64,000 bases of DNA from an uncultured Fibrobacter sp. (GCA_947165045.1 CAMUYW010000008.1:1-64000), one strand, 5' to 3'. Positions 15,713 through 24,882 are shown, counted from the first letter of the stretch. Numbers and translations: made by a program. Notes: a model not told the origin generated them from the sequence alone.

Positions 15713-17455
15713 TTACTTTTCTTCGGTCTTGCTTTCTGCGTTCTCGGCTGTATTTTCTGCAGCGGCATTCTCCGCATCCGCAGCAGTTGTCCCTGCTTCG
15801 GCATCCTTATCGCGAATGGTTGCACGGCGAATCTTACCGCTGATTGTCTTCGGCAGTTCCGTCACAAAGTCGATAATGCGCGGGCTCTTGTAGCTTGCCG
15901 CAATGTTCTTCGCAAAGAGCTGGATTTCCTTCGCGAGTTCCTTAGATGCTTCGTAGCCCTTTTGCAAGACGACTGTCGCCTTCACAGCCTGACCGCGAGA
16001 CTTGTCCTCGACACCCGTCACAGCCACTTCCAAAACGGCTGGGTGCTTGTGCAGAACCTCTTCCACTTCGAATGGGCTAATGCGGTAGCCAGAACTCTTG
16101 ATAAGGTCATCGGTGCGGCCCACAAACCAGAAGAATCCATCCTTGTCGCGAGTTGCCGTATCGCCAGTGTGATACACGCCGCCCTCGAACACTTTTTCGG
16201 TGCGTTCCGGGTCTCTGTAGTAACCGCCAAACATGCCGAACGGTTTGCCCTGGTCAATCTTGATAATCAGTTCCCCGACTTCATCGACTTCGCAAGGCTT
16301 GCCTTCGGCGTTCACGATTTCCATGCGGTAGCCGGGGGAGGGCTTGCCCATAGAGCCGGGGCGCGGTTCGTCAAATCCGAAATTGCCTGTCGTGAGTGTG
16401 AGTTCGGTCTGACCGTAGCCTTCCTGCATGCGGATGCCCGTCTGCTGGTAGAACTTTTCGTAGATGTCCAAGTTCAGCGCTTCGCCTGCGGTCGTGCAAT
16501 ACTTGAGGCTTGATAAATCGTACTTGCTAATCCCGTGTTGCAAAATGTAGCGGTACACCGTCGGTGGCGCACAGAACGTTGTCACCTTGTATTCCGCCAT
16601 CTTTTCGAGCAATTTGCCCGGAATGAACACTGTCATGTCGTAAGTGAATACGGCACTACCGGCAATCCATTGCCCATAAATCTTGCCCCAGAGAGCTTTT
16701 GCCCAACCCGTTTCTGCTACAGTCAGGTGGCGGCCCCCGTCAATCACGTGCTGCCAATATTTGGCAGTAACAATATGGCCAAGCGGGTACGTGTAAGTAT
16801 GCGCCACCATCTTCGGGTTCGAACTCGTGCCGCTCGTAAAATACACAATCATGATATCATCATTGTGAGTCGCGGCATCTCCTGTCGGGCGTTCAAATGT
16901 TGCCGGGAAAAGTTCGTAGTCATCGTAAAAGCTAATCCAGTTCTGGCGTGCCGTTTGGCCCACAGTCACGAGCTTTTCGACAGACTCGCATTTGGTTTTT
17001 GCCTTGTCGACTTCCTTTTGCAAAGCCGGATCGTCGTACGTCACCACCATCTTGATTTCGGCCGCTTTAAAGCGGTATTCCAAATCTTCGGCAGCAAGCA
17101 TGTTCGTTGCCGGGATGGCGATGGCACCAATGCGGTGCAAGGCAAGCAAAAAGAACCAGAATTCGTAACGACGGCGCAAAATAAGCATCACGCGGTCGCC
17201 CTTCTTGATTCCTTGTTCTACGAGAAAATTCGCTGTGCGCTGGGAGGCAAGCGACAAATCCTTGAACGTAAAAATATGGTCTTCGTCATTGTCGTCGCAC
17301 CACACGAGAGCTTCGCGCTTCGGCTCGTTTTTGGCGTATTCATCGACTACATCGTAAGCGAAGTTAAAATCGTTCGGAATCGTTATCTTAAAATTCTTAT
17401 ACAGGTCTTCGTAAGACTTGTAATCAATCTTAGATAAAAATTTATTCAAAATCAT
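15713..17455 (-). CDS. AMP-forming acyl-CoA synthetase (AcsM-like)
   Basis: This 580-aa ANL-superfamily enzyme activates a carboxylic acid to its acyl-CoA through an acyl-AMP. Motifs run in order: IVYFTSGTSSNPKMVAHT (phosphate loop), GYGQTELTLT (A5), YHTGDTATRDKDGFFWFVGRTDD (A7/A8) and KTISGKIRRATIR with the catalytic Lys. Overall it resembles medium-chain acyl-CoA or acetyl-CoA-like synthetases; substrate is uncertain. The C-terminal 30 residues (Ala/Glu/Asn-rich, ending ESKTEEK) form an unusual low-complexity tail. It is the last gene of an operon after the deacetylase-like gene (14-nt gap). Confidence 0.85.
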   Translation of the reverse strand: MILNKFLSKIDYKSYEDLYKNFKITIPNDFNFAYDVVDEYAKNEPKREALVWCDDNDEDHIFTFKDLSLASQRTANFLVEQGIKKGDRVMLILRRRYEFWFFLLALHRIGAIAIPATNMLAAEDLEYRFKAAEIKMVVTYDDPALQKEVDKAKTKCESVEKLVTVGQTARQNWISFYDDYELFPATFERPTGDAATHNDDIMIVYFTSGTSSNPKMVAHTYTYPLGHIVTAKYWQHVIDGGRHLTVAETGWAKALWGKIYGQWIAGSAVFTYDMTVFIPGKLLEKMAEYKVTTFCAPPTVYRYILQHGISKYDLSSLKYCTTAGEALNLDIYEKFYQQTGIRMQEGYGQTELTLTTGNFGFDEPRPGSMGKPSPGYRMEIVNAEGKPCEVDEVGELIIKIDQGKPFGMFGGYYRDPERTEKVFEGGVYHTGDTATRDKDGFFWFVGRTDDLIKSSGYRISPFEVEEVLHKHPAVLEVAVTGVEDKSRGQAVKATVVLQKGYEASKELAKEIQLFAKNIAASYKSPRIIDFVTELPKTISGKIRRATIRDKDAEAGTTAADAENAAAENTAENAESKTEEK

Positions 17456-17469
17456 AATGGTGCTCGGTA

Positions 17470-18240
17470 TTACAGATCCTTGTACATGATTTTTTCACGC
17501 ATCGAGGAGATGTAGCGAACCATGTTCAAAATGCGCTTTTCGCCAATCGTTCTAAAGTCCTTGTCGTGGAAAACCAAACGATGGACCCCGCCCGGCAAAA
17601 GCATCTTGAGGCAAGCGTAAGTCTGCGCAATCCCGAGAAGCGGCGTTGGCAAAATCGAGAAACTGAGCGTGCTCGAACGTGTCTTCTTGATGTTGCCCTT
17701 TACCTTCTGGTAAATGCCGTGGAAATCTTCGTAGTAGTCAAAAATCGAAAGCGCCTGTTCCTTGAGGTACTTGTTCCCGAACCAAATCGGCGGAATAAAA
17801 CCGGACGGCTTGCCCGTGCCATGAGCCTTCCACAACGCAAGACTGCGCTTGAGAAGAGCCTGCGTAAAACGCTCGTCGATGCCTGCGAATTCTGCTTCGT
17901 TGTTCGAAATCAAAAGGGCGAGCTTGCCCGAAATGCTACGCTTCAACGACAAGTCGGCACGGTGACGAGCGCCATGGAGCATAATCTCGTAACCCTCTTT
18001 CACGAACTTTTCGAGTTCTTCACGGAACTGCTCGGCCTCGGATTCCGGAGCCGCACCAAACGCAGGAATCACCGCGATACTGATGGGGGAGCCCGCCGCC
18101 TCGGCAAGCTTACGAATCTGGACCGATGCCTTCTTGAAATTGTTTACGCTAAAACTGTGATAGCAAAGGATGAATTTTTTCTTCTTCTGAAAAGTCGCTT
18201 CGGCAGCCTGGATGTCGGCAATATCCTTGTTCTGTTCCAT
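17470..18240 (-). CDS. Polysaccharide-deacetylase-like / DUF2334-type protein
   Basis: The 256-aa protein shows the NodB-like pattern: FILCYHSFSVNNF near the start, ISIAVIPAFG, and GYEIMLHGARHRADLS, in which H-G-x-x-H would bind a metal. This resembles DUF2334 or divergent carbohydrate-esterase-4 enzymes that remove acyl groups from glycans or related substrates. No signal peptide is evident, so it may be cytoplasmic. Its ATG follows the stop of the 43-aa membrane peptide gene after three bases (TAAATTATG). It precedes acyl-CoA synthetase, so the operon may concern acyl group metabolism of a lipid or glycan; that link is inference. Confidence 0.6.
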   Translation of the reverse strand: MEQNKDIADIQAAEATFQKKKKFILCYHSFSVNNFKKASVQIRKLAEAAGSPISIAVIPAFGAAPESEAEQFREELEKFVKEGYEIMLHGARHRADLSLKRSISGKLALLISNNEAEFAGIDERFTQALLKRSLALWKAHGTGKPSGFIPPIWFGNKYLKEQALSIFDYYEDFHGIYQKVKGNIKKTRSSTLSFSILPTPLLGIAQTYACLKMLLPGGVHRLVFHDKDFRTIGEKRILNMVRYISSMREKIMYKDL

Positions 18241-18243
18241 AAT

Positions 18244-18375
18244 TTACTCCTGTTCCTTGGAGTTGGTGGAAACTTCTTCTTCCAACTTTTGGTTGATAAA
18301 AAGGTGGTAAACGAAAAACAGCACTGCACTGCAGATTGAAAACTTCAACCACGATTTAACAAGCTTTTCGAACAT
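18244..18375 (-). CDS. 43-aa single-pass membrane peptide, too short for the ORF track
   Basis: The frame reads MFEKLVKSWLKFSICSAVLF... and ends VSTNSKEQE. It has a Lys-rich amphipathic start, one hydrophobic helix (about 12-28) and a polar acidic tail. AAAGGAG lies seven bases before the ATG, a better ribosome binding site than most genes here. The stop is three bases from the deacetylase-like start, indicating translational coupling. The track ORFs 18144..18329 and 18149..18352 are other frames of the same DNA. No family recognised. Confidence 0.7.
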   Translation of the reverse strand: MFEKLVKSWLKFSICSAVLFFVYHLFINQKLEEEVSTNSKEQE

Positions 18376-18697
18376 ACGACGCTCCTTTGCGGTATAGTCC
18401 CGGTCTGGCACAACTGCCGACAAACGGGAACATGCTCAATGGAAAGATATAAATTTTTGCCCGCAAATGCGGCCGACCCGCGCTTTTTCTATGAATATGG
18501 AGGGGGAGGGCTCCCCCTAATTGCAGCCTTGCCCCCCACAATGCGTCATCCTCGACAGAGCGAAGCGATGGAGGGGATCCATACATTTTATCCCAGCACT
18601 TGTTTTGCCAAGGGGCAAGTCTTTCATTACCCCCTCTGCGGGCTTCAGTCGCCAGCCCGCAACGCCTGGCTCTTCGGACAGTAATTATATTATTCAC
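18376..18697. repeat. Intergenic region with palindromic repeats and GC-rich hairpins
   Basis: The gap between the divergent peptide gene and the 110-aa protein holds GGGGGAGGGCTCCCCC near 18502. At 18544-18580 there is a GTCATCC...GGGGATCC palindromic repeat with the centre CGACAGAGCGAAGCG. Hairpin-capable CCAAGGGGCAAG and GCGGGC...GCCCGC follow near 18635-18660. No gene is supported; the ORFs called through it have no ribosome binding site. The promoter for the 110-aa gene is probably TATTATTC, at 18689-18696. Confidence 0.5.
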
Positions 18698-19030
18698 ATG
18701 AAATCTTTAGCCATTCCTATATTGTGTTTTTCTTTGCTGACTACGAATACGTTTGCAGTATCGCTTACCCCACCTCAGGTTTATGCTGTTAAAGAGGACA
18801 GGTCTATGGCATCGAATGTGGATACTTCCGAAACATCTACTTCAACAAAAATTTTAATCACCACATTATCAGCTGGAATTACTTTTTCTGGACTTATGTT
18901 CCTTCTTATAGGAAGTACGCAACTCGGAAACGAAAATTATAATCAATCAGACGCAAAAAGATCGGTTGGTGTAGGTGCCGGAATGACTGTTCTAGGAACA
19001 TTCGGCATTATCGGAACTTGGACTTTCTAA
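18698..19030 (+). CDS. Small exported membrane protein, function unknown
   Basis: This 110-aa protein has a signal peptide (MKSLAIPILCFSLLTTNTFA), a polar middle (DTSETSTSTK) and two hydrophobic helices at about 52-70 (ILITTLSAGITFSGLMFLLI) and 90-108 (GVGAGMTVLGTFGIIGTW). The ATG at 18698 is chosen because the signal peptide begins there; the track ORF start lies inside intergenic repeats. There is no Shine-Dalgarno, and an AT-rich box abuts the ATG. Unrecognised family. Confidence 0.55.
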   Translation: MKSLAIPILCFSLLTTNTFAVSLTPPQVYAVKEDRSMASNVDTSETSTSTKILITTLSAGITFSGLMFLLIGSTQLGNENYNQSDAKRSVGVGAGMTVLGTFGIIGTWTF

Positions 19031-19107
19031 AAAGCTCATCATTGAATGGGAACCTGACAAATAACAAACTTCCACAGAGTCAACGATTGTTGACAAAATA
19101 ACGAAAT

Positions 19108-19132
19108 TTGATAACGGTTGTTTGCAAAATTT
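19108..19132 (+). promoter_or_regulatory. 25-nt element shared by both Rpn-type genes, copy 2
   Basis: Identical over 25 nt to the minus-strand element at 1141-1165, and 67 nt before the ATG at 19200 versus 68 nt for the first gene. Flanking bases diverge on both sides, so this is a short conserved element and not a long recent duplication. Confidence 0.7.
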
Positions 19133-19199
19133 TCAGTTTTTGTTTTTCTCGAATTCAATTTGTTTAAATTCGACTTCCATAGAACAAATGGAGGTTAAA

Positions 19200-20105
19200 A
19201 TGACAAATAGACATTCGCATGATTCTTACGTTAGGTCTGTTCTTAAAGATCCTGTTCGCACAGCGGAACTCTTACGACTTGCAGCAAGGAAAAACAACAA
19301 TCTTGCTCAATTTCTTGAAACTGTAAAACTTGATACGCTTCAAGAAATTTCTAAAGCATTTAGCGATACTATTTCTCATGGAAATGGTGACTTGGCTTTT
19401 ACCGTAAAGATTGCTAGTGATGACCCCAAACAGGCCGAACTTCTCGTTGGAATTATCGAGGAACATAAGAGCTATCCCGATTCTGGGCTCATTCCTCAAT
19501 TGGTCAAATATTGGTTTCAGATTATGGTTAGGAATCAGAAGAATATCCCGACTGTCGCGATTGTTCTTTATAATGGTAAGGATTCATGGCGCGTTGAACG
19601 TGAAACGATGTTCCCGAATTACCCTGAATACTATCATAAAATTGGTTTGCCATTCTTGCTTGAGGTTATAGATGTTAGGGATATTTTCAATGACGAAGAG
19701 ATTCCTCAAATCTCGCCAAAAATTGCGCTCGCGTTGGTTGCCTTAAAGTATGTTTTTACAGGAGAGAATCTGAAAATGCATCTTAAAGCTGCTATGGCAG
19801 GGCTTAAATCTCTCCCTCGCGAGGAAGCTGAGGATTTTTTGTCGCAAACTTTTATATATTTAAAGCAGTGGTTTAAGGACAACGCCAAGGAGCAATTCAG
19901 AATGGATTTTAAGAAATGCAGTGAAGTTTATGGCTACAAGTCCATTGCCGAAGCTGAAGAAGAAGAGCTTGAGAAGAAAATTGCCGACACCAAGTGGGAA
20001 ATGGTTGATAACATGCTTGATCTTGGCAAAAATTCTGATGAGGAAATTTCTATCATCTCCGGGTTTTCTAAGGATGAAATCGCCTTGCGCCGAGCTTCGC
20101 GATAA
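19200..20105 (+). CDS. Rpn-family recombination-promoting nuclease/putative transposase (PF04754-type)
   Basis: The 301-aa protein opens [22 protein letters not shown], typical of the Transposase_31/Rpn family. The nuclease core [31 protein letters not shown] follows, in which the E-x-K-like IIEEHKS fits the PD-(D/E)XK active site. The middle is helical, and the C-terminus has a small [11 protein letters not shown] motif that recalls the end of the other Rpn-type protein at 269-1072. ATG 19200 has GGAGG seven bases upstream, so the track start at 19122 is rejected. Rpn enzymes in E. coli are DNA endonucleases; the physiological role here is unknown. Confidence 0.8.
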   Translation: MTNRHSHDSYVRSVLKDPVRTAELLRLAARKNNNLAQFLETVKLDTLQEISKAFSDTISHGNGDLAFTVKIASDDPKQAELLVGIIEEHKSYPDSGLIPQLVKYWFQIMVRNQKNIPTVAIVLYNGKDSWRVERETMFPNYPEYYHKIGLPFLLEVIDVRDIFNDEEIPQISPKIALALVALKYVFTGENLKMHLKAAMAGLKSLPREEAEDFLSQTFIYLKQWFKDNAKEQFRMDFKKCSEVYGYKSIAEAEEEELEKKIADTKWEMVDNMLDLGKNSDEEISIISGFSKDEIALRRASR

Positions 20106-20143
20106 TTATTTGATTTACATTGGACTTGTATTTATAAAACAAC

Positions 20144-20170
20144 ATCCCGCCAATCGGCGGGACATTTTCG
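20144..20170. terminator. Terminator between convergent Rpn-type and SPFH genes
   Basis: TCCCGCC-AATC-GGCGGGA is a perfect stem followed by CATTTTCG, located between the two stop codons. Confidence 0.75.
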
Positions 20171-20189
20171 TTTAAAATCTGTTCTTTAA

Positions 20190-21521
20190 TTACTTCGAAA
20201 GCTTTTCGGTGAGGCCCATAAGCATGTTCAGGCCGACGGCATCCATAGCTGTGCTTGCGCCACCCTTGGAGTCGCCCGTCATCATGATTTCCGGAACGAG
20301 CGGGTGTGCAGACTTGGCGAGAGCTTCGGCAACGCCGACTTTGGTCTTGTAATCCCATTCGGCGCGTTCTTGCGGAGTCAAACCAGCGCTGACGAGAGCT
20401 CTGTTGGCGGCTGCTTCAGCTTCCTTTTCGGCCTTGATTTTCTTTGCGACTTCAAGAGCCTTCAATGCTTCGAGGCGAGAAACTTCCTGTTCCTTTTGTG
20501 CCTGGAGAACGGCCACGTCGCGTTCCTTTTCGGCCTGCGTTACGGCCTTAATCTTTTCCACTTCCTGGTCGGCCTTGGCCTGGGCGATACGTGCCTTACC
20601 TTCGGCTTCGGCGGTGATGGCGGCCTGCTTTGCGGTTTCTGCGGCGGTGGCGTTAGAGACGCGCTTCATTTCACGGTCCTTCACGATGTCGAGTTGCTGT
20701 TGGGCCTTCTGGTCGAGGCGTACGTTCTGGATTTCGAACTGAACGACCTTGATGCCGTAAAGGCGGAGAGCAGACGGCTTCGTGAGAATGCGGTTGCCGC
20801 CTTGATCCAATTTCAGTTTCGTTACTTTGTATTCTTGCGTCTCGGCTTTCTTGATAATCTTTCCTTCGGAATCGTATTCATCTTCGCCAGCCTTTTCGGT
20901 AAGCACTTCGATCGTGGTGAGGTATTCACCTTCGGTGAGCTGGTCTTCGGCGATTCTTCTGAATTCTGCAATCTTTGTCACCTTGGCTTCTTCGGCGGTG
21001 AAGAGCGGAGCGGTCTTTCTAACGGCAGAAAGTACGGAGTTTCGGACAAGGTCATGCTTGAGCTTCTTGTCGGAGCGCTGTTCGCGGTGAATCTTTACGA
21101 GATCTTCGCAGTCCGTCGGGAGCTGATATTTGAGGTAGCCGCTGATTTCGGCATTGGCGTTTCGAGAGAGAGTGACAGAAATATCGTCTTCGTCATCGTC
21201 TCCGCCTTCCCAGTTTTCACCCTTGACTTTTTCGGTCGAGGAATTGAAGTAGAAGTCCTTGGTTCTGTCGTAAGAGTAGATGCTTGCAAAGCCCTTGAAG
21301 TAGAAACCGGCATGATCAATGCAAGAGAGCGTGCCGAACGGGGACTGTTTCACGAGAAGCTGGGTCGCGCTGTTGTAACCGATGGTGCATTTGAATAGAA
21401 TTATCGCGACGATGGCAATTGCAGCCACGATTATCAGTTTCATGTAATTTATGGGGTGTTTTGCTATTATCGATGGCTTTGTTATTATTGGTTGCTTATC
21501 CGTGATAGGTTGCTTTTCCAT
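20190..21521 (-). CDS. SPFH/band-7 (prohibitin-like) membrane protein
   Basis: The 443-aa protein has one N-terminal transmembrane helix (about 27-44, LIIVAAIAIVAIILF) and an SPFH domain (about 60-270: VKQSPFGTLSCIDHAGFYF, then RNSVLSAVRKTAPLFTAEE). A long Ala/Glu/Lys coiled coil (about 275-390, TAAETAKQAAITAEAEGKARIAQAKAD) follows. Flotillin and HflK-like proteins of this type form large ring assemblies that organise membrane domains or hold proteases. The N-terminus has a curious degenerate repeat (TDKQPIITKPSIIAKHPI). AAGGA lies before the ATG. No protease partner is adjacent. Confidence 0.8.
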   Translation of the reverse strand: MEKQPITDKQPIITKPSIIAKHPINYMKLIIVAAIAIVAIILFKCTIGYNSATQLLVKQSPFGTLSCIDHAGFYFKGFASIYSYDRTKDFYFNSSTEKVKGENWEGGDDDEDDISVTLSRNANAEISGYLKYQLPTDCEDLVKIHREQRSDKKLKHDLVRNSVLSAVRKTAPLFTAEEAKVTKIAEFRRIAEDQLTEGEYLTTIEVLTEKAGEDEYDSEGKIIKKAETQEYKVTKLKLDQGGNRILTKPSALRLYGIKVVQFEIQNVRLDQKAQQQLDIVKDREMKRVSNATAAETAKQAAITAEAEGKARIAQAKADQEVEKIKAVTQAEKERDVAVLQAQKEQEVSRLEALKALEVAKKIKAEKEAEAAANRALVSAGLTPQERAEWDYKTKVGVAEALAKSAHPLVPEIMMTGDSKGGASTAMDAVGLNMLMGLTEKLSK

Positions 21522-21619
21522 TATTTTTTCCTTCTTAAGTTATTGTAACGCCTCAAATATAATTATTCAACCAAAGTCTTTTAAGGCAATTCTTAAATAG
21601 GAATGGATGGAATGCGCTT

Positions 21620-23344
21620 TTAACGTCTAACTAGTTTTGATTTCATGCTGGCTTTCATGTCATACATGCGTTTGTCTGCTAATCGATAAACATCTTCGGC
21701 CTTCGGGTGAATCGCTTCGGATTCCTTATTTTCTTTTATTAAAAGTTCGTGCCTGTAAGCAGAGCCCAAAGCGGCTTCCAACGGAATTGGCAAACCTTTG
21801 CCATGTTTCTTTTGGAGTTCTGCCATTTTAGCTAGAGTTGCATCGACTTCTTCGAGGTGTTCCATGCGCACGATAGCCAAAAATTCATCGCCACCCATAC
21901 GAATACTTGTTCCAACACCTGCAAACGCTTCGTGGAATGCGGTTGCAAAAGCCTTGATTAAACAGTCGCCTTTGTTATGACCGTAACGATCGTTGACGTG
22001 CTTAAGGCCGTTCATGTCGATGCTCACGATGGCGAAATCCGTGGTGGTCTTGTCGAGAATCTCAAAAATTTGTTGGCACTTGGCTCGGTTGTAGAGCCCG
22101 GTCAGCGAATCCCTATAAGCAATGACGGACAGAACATCCTTTTTGGTTTTCTCTGTGAGCAAATAATACATGTAAACTATATAACTCAGGCCGAGTAGAA
22201 TGACGAATGCAAGTGTCCCGATGGGGAGGATTGTAATGGAGAGAATAGTATTGTTCAAGTGGAAATGCGTCATCAAATGGAATCGTGCGAGTTCGAGCAG
22301 CGAGAATGCACCGAATGTTGTTGCGCCTGCGGCTAAAATTTTTGTTGATGCATCAAAGCGATTCTTGGTCGTGATTCCTGCGATGAGTAAATAGAGTAAG
22401 CTTAATCCCGCGTAAGCGTGGAATGCCCACAAGGTTTTGGGGTAATGGACTGAGTCGGTGAAATTCAAGATTGAAGTTATTACGACTACTATTACATCTA
22501 GGCTGGCAATTGCAATGAGTCCCCACAAGCGTTTTTTACTAGTCTGCCCATGGCGCATGTGAATTAGCAGTAGGGTAAATGCAAGAGGGGAAATATAAAG
22601 GGTAAAATATTCAAGATTTGTGTTGAAAGCAAAATCAAACGAGAACAATTGGATGAGCTTTGTATAGCACAAAGTCCAAACCCCTAGGCAAAGGCTTAAA
22701 ATCCCAATCATTAATATTCGGAAAAATGATACTCCATAAAACAACGCGCCTAAGCTCAGGAATAATGTCAAAATGCCAAAAAGCAATAGGAATAGCGCAA
22801 CCGTTAACGATATTGAATGCCTAGCATAATAATCTCCATAGGCGTAGTTGCCCGGGAGCACCACAAACGAGGGGAGGACATTCAATGCATCATTTTCAGA
22901 AAAATGGAACTTGAGGTCGAACGTGCGGCCAGCGAATACCTGTGCATCGGCTCCCATGTAAATAAAGTTAACACCACTTCCAACAAGACTCCCTTTGTTG
23001 TATTTTTCTTCGCCATTGGAATAAAGTCGAACTTCATCTCGGTAAGCTTCTAGAAAGGCATGGTAGGCTGAAAAGCGGAGAACAGAGTTGTTGGGTAAGT
23101 CGGCGCTGAGCGTTCGTCTGAGAATCAGCGAATCGCCTTTGACAATTTTGCCGGACATCGCATACTTGTCTGTAGATTCTATTGCTGTCGTATCGCCATG
23201 GAAAATAAGCGTCCATCCATGATTAAATTCAAGAGCAGAGTCGTATAGACCTTTTTTTCGGAAATCAGCAACGAGAAGGGTGATTAGAACAACTAACACC
23301 ACAGCCCCTACGCATGCAATAATTTTTTGGCGATTATCCGTCAT
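21620..23344 (-). CDS. Membrane diguanylate cyclase (7TM-DISM-like plus GGDEF)
   Basis: The 574-aa protein has an N-terminal TM anchor (residues 9-27) and an extracytoplasmic beta-rich sensor (about 30-175). Seven to eight TM helices span about 180-390, in the arrangement of 7TMR-DISM receptors. The C-terminal GGDEF domain (about 405-570) has RDSLTGLYNRAKC, IDMNGLKHVNDRYGHNKGD and the intact RMGGDEFLAI active site. It should make cyclic di-GMP in response to an envelope signal. I see no clear RxxD inhibitory site at the expected position. The upstream box TATATTAA lies nine bases before the ATG and no Shine-Dalgarno is visible. Confidence 0.85.
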   Translation of the reverse strand: MTDNRQKIIACVGAVVLVVLITLLVADFRKKGLYDSALEFNHGWTLIFHGDTTAIESTDKYAMSGKIVKGDSLILRRTLSADLPNNSVLRFSAYHAFLEAYRDEVRLYSNGEEKYNKGSLVGSGVNFIYMGADAQVFAGRTFDLKFHFSENDALNVLPSFVVLPGNYAYGDYYARHSISLTVALFLLLFGILTLFLSLGALFYGVSFFRILMIGILSLCLGVWTLCYTKLIQLFSFDFAFNTNLEYFTLYISPLAFTLLLIHMRHGQTSKKRLWGLIAIASLDVIVVVITSILNFTDSVHYPKTLWAFHAYAGLSLLYLLIAGITTKNRFDASTKILAAGATTFGAFSLLELARFHLMTHFHLNNTILSITILPIGTLAFVILLGLSYIVYMYYLLTEKTKKDVLSVIAYRDSLTGLYNRAKCQQIFEILDKTTTDFAIVSIDMNGLKHVNDRYGHNKGDCLIKAFATAFHEAFAGVGTSIRMGGDEFLAIVRMEHLEEVDATLAKMAELQKKHGKGLPIPLEAALGSAYRHELLIKENKESEAIHPKAEDVYRLADKRMYDMKASMKSKLVRR

Positions 23345-23461
23345 AGATTATCGTTAATATAGTGATTCTATATTAATATAATTCCGTTTTTGTGCAATAC
23401 AAACAAAAATGACGGATTACCTCCGCCATTTCTGCAAAAAAAATTGCCATTTTCGCTCGAT

Positions 23462-23572
23462 TTAGTCATTCCTCTTCGAGGCATGACGAGTTCGCCTCGG
23501 ATTTAGAAACATGCAAGCATGTTTCTGCATCACTCGGCTCCAACGTCATTCCGGCCCTCGAGCCGGAATCTA
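23462..23572. repeat. Cluster of palindromic repeats downstream of fabF
   Basis: GTCATTCCTCTTCGAGGCATGACGAG is followed by the near-perfect palindrome AGAAACATGCAAGCATGTTT (23505-23526) and then GTCATTCCGGCCCTCGAGCCGGAATC (23545-23570). The last one touches the fabF stop codon and may act as its terminator. No gene lies in the 23345-23569 gap. Confidence 0.65.
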
Positions 23573-24823
23573 AGCTTTATATTTTTTGATTACGACAATG
23601 CCGTTGTGACCGCCGAACCCAAGAGAGGCGGAAACCGCGACGTCGATGTTGCCTTCGACGCCCTTGTGCGGAACGTAATCGAGGTCGCATCCTTCGTCTG
23701 GATTGTCGAGGTTTATTGTTGCGGGGTAGAACGAATCGCGGATGGCGAGCGTGCTGATGATCGCTTCGATAACGCCTGCGGCTCCGACACAGTGGCCAGT
23801 CATGCTCTTGGTGCTCGAAACCTTGATTTTGTAAGCATGGTCGCCGAGGGCAATCTTGAGCATTTGCGTTTCGGTGAGGTCGTTTAAGTGTGTGGAAGTG
23901 CCATGTGCATTGTAATAATCGACGTCTGTCGGGGCGATGCCTGCGTCCTTCAATGCCTTGTTCATCGCCTTGGCGCAAGTTTCTCCACCCGGGCGCGGGC
24001 TCGTGATGTGGTATGCGTCTGCAGAAGAACCGTAACCGGCGACTTCGGCGTAAATCTTTGCACCGCGTGCCTTGGCGTGTTCGAGTTCTTCGAGAATGAG
24101 GATTGCACCAGCTTCGCCCATAACGAAACCAGAACGGTCCTTGTCGAACGGGCGGGATGCCTTTTCGGGAGCGTCATTGAACTTGTCGGTGAGGGCATGC
24201 ATGCCGGCAAAGCTCTTGATGGAATAGTCCGTGATGGCGCTTTCGGAACCGCCCGCGAGGCAAACGTCCAAACGTCCGGAACGAACCGCGTCCAAGGCGA
24301 CGCCGATAGCGTCCGTGCCGGAGGCACAAGCGGTGCAAACCGTATGTGCAGAACCCGTGATGCCAAGCGCAATAGATACGTTGGCGCAGGCTTCGTTGGC
24401 TATAAGTTCGGGCATGGCGAGCGGCGAAACGCGGCGTCTGCCACCTTCGAGGTACTTGCAATATGTTTCTTCGACGACGTCCATACCGGCAAGACCGTTA
24501 CCTGCAACAATGCCTGTGGTGTCTTCGGCGAGCATTTCGCGGCTGAGGTTTGCGTCTTTGACCGCTTCGTTTGCGGCCGCCACGAGGAACTGCGTAAAGC
24601 GAGCCATGCGGCGGGCTTCTTTCGGGTCAATGCCGTGTTCTTCTGGCTTAAAATCTTTGACTTCTGCAGCAATTTTCACGGGGCAGTTCGATGCGTCGAA
24701 CAATGTGATGGGCGCAATGCCACACTTGCCTTGCTTGATGGATGCCCAAAGTTCGGGGGCGGACTTGCCAATGGGGCTTACAGCACCCATACCGGTAATA
24801 ACGACTCTTCTTCTATTCATCAT
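23570..24823 (-). CDS. fabF: Beta-ketoacyl-ACP synthase II
   Basis: This 417-aa condensing enzyme has the full Cys-His-His set: TVCTACASGTDAIGVAL, YNAHGTSTHLND and KSMTGHCVGAAGVIEA. It also has the KAS N-terminus RRRVVITGMGAVSPIG and the C-terminal SLGFGGHNGIVVI. It extends acyl-ACP with malonyl-ACP in fatty-acid synthesis. It stands alone, away from the aryl-polyene ketosynthases, and reads as the housekeeping FabF. The ATG at 24823 (or the adjacent 24820) is chosen because TATCTTGG ends six bases upstream and there is no Shine-Dalgarno. Confidence 0.93.
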   Translation of the reverse strand: MMNRRRVVITGMGAVSPIGKSAPELWASIKQGKCGIAPITLFDASNCPVKIAAEVKDFKPEEHGIDPKEARRMARFTQFLVAAANEAVKDANLSREMLAEDTTGIVAGNGLAGMDVVEETYCKYLEGGRRRVSPLAMPELIANEACANVSIALGITGSAHTVCTACASGTDAIGVALDAVRSGRLDVCLAGGSESAITDYSIKSFAGMHALTDKFNDAPEKASRPFDKDRSGFVMGEAGAILILEELEHAKARGAKIYAEVAGYGSSADAYHITSPRPGGETCAKAMNKALKDAGIAPTDVDYYNAHGTSTHLNDLTETQMLKIALGDHAYKIKVSSTKSMTGHCVGAAGVIEAIISTLAIRDSFYPATINLDNPDEGCDLDYVPHKGVEGNIDVAVSASLGFGGHNGIVVIKKYKA

Positions 24824-24829
24824 AATAAG

Positions 24830-24837
24830 CCAAGATA
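24830..24837 (-). promoter_or_regulatory. TAnnTTnG box before fabF
   Basis: On the minus strand TATCTTGG is followed by CTTATT and ATGATG, the same short spacing as hemA and cobA-hemD. Confidence 0.4.
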
Positions 24838-24882
24838 GCTTTTTTATACTGCGTGCTGGAATCTTCAATTAGATAAAATCGC

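Noticed and set aside
16535-17437. Plus-strand ORF of 300 aa
   Set aside because: Antisense of the acyl-CoA synthetase gene.
20304-21398. Plus-strand ORF of 364 aa
   Set aside because: Antisense of the SPFH coiled-coil gene; low-complexity hydrophobic antisense product.
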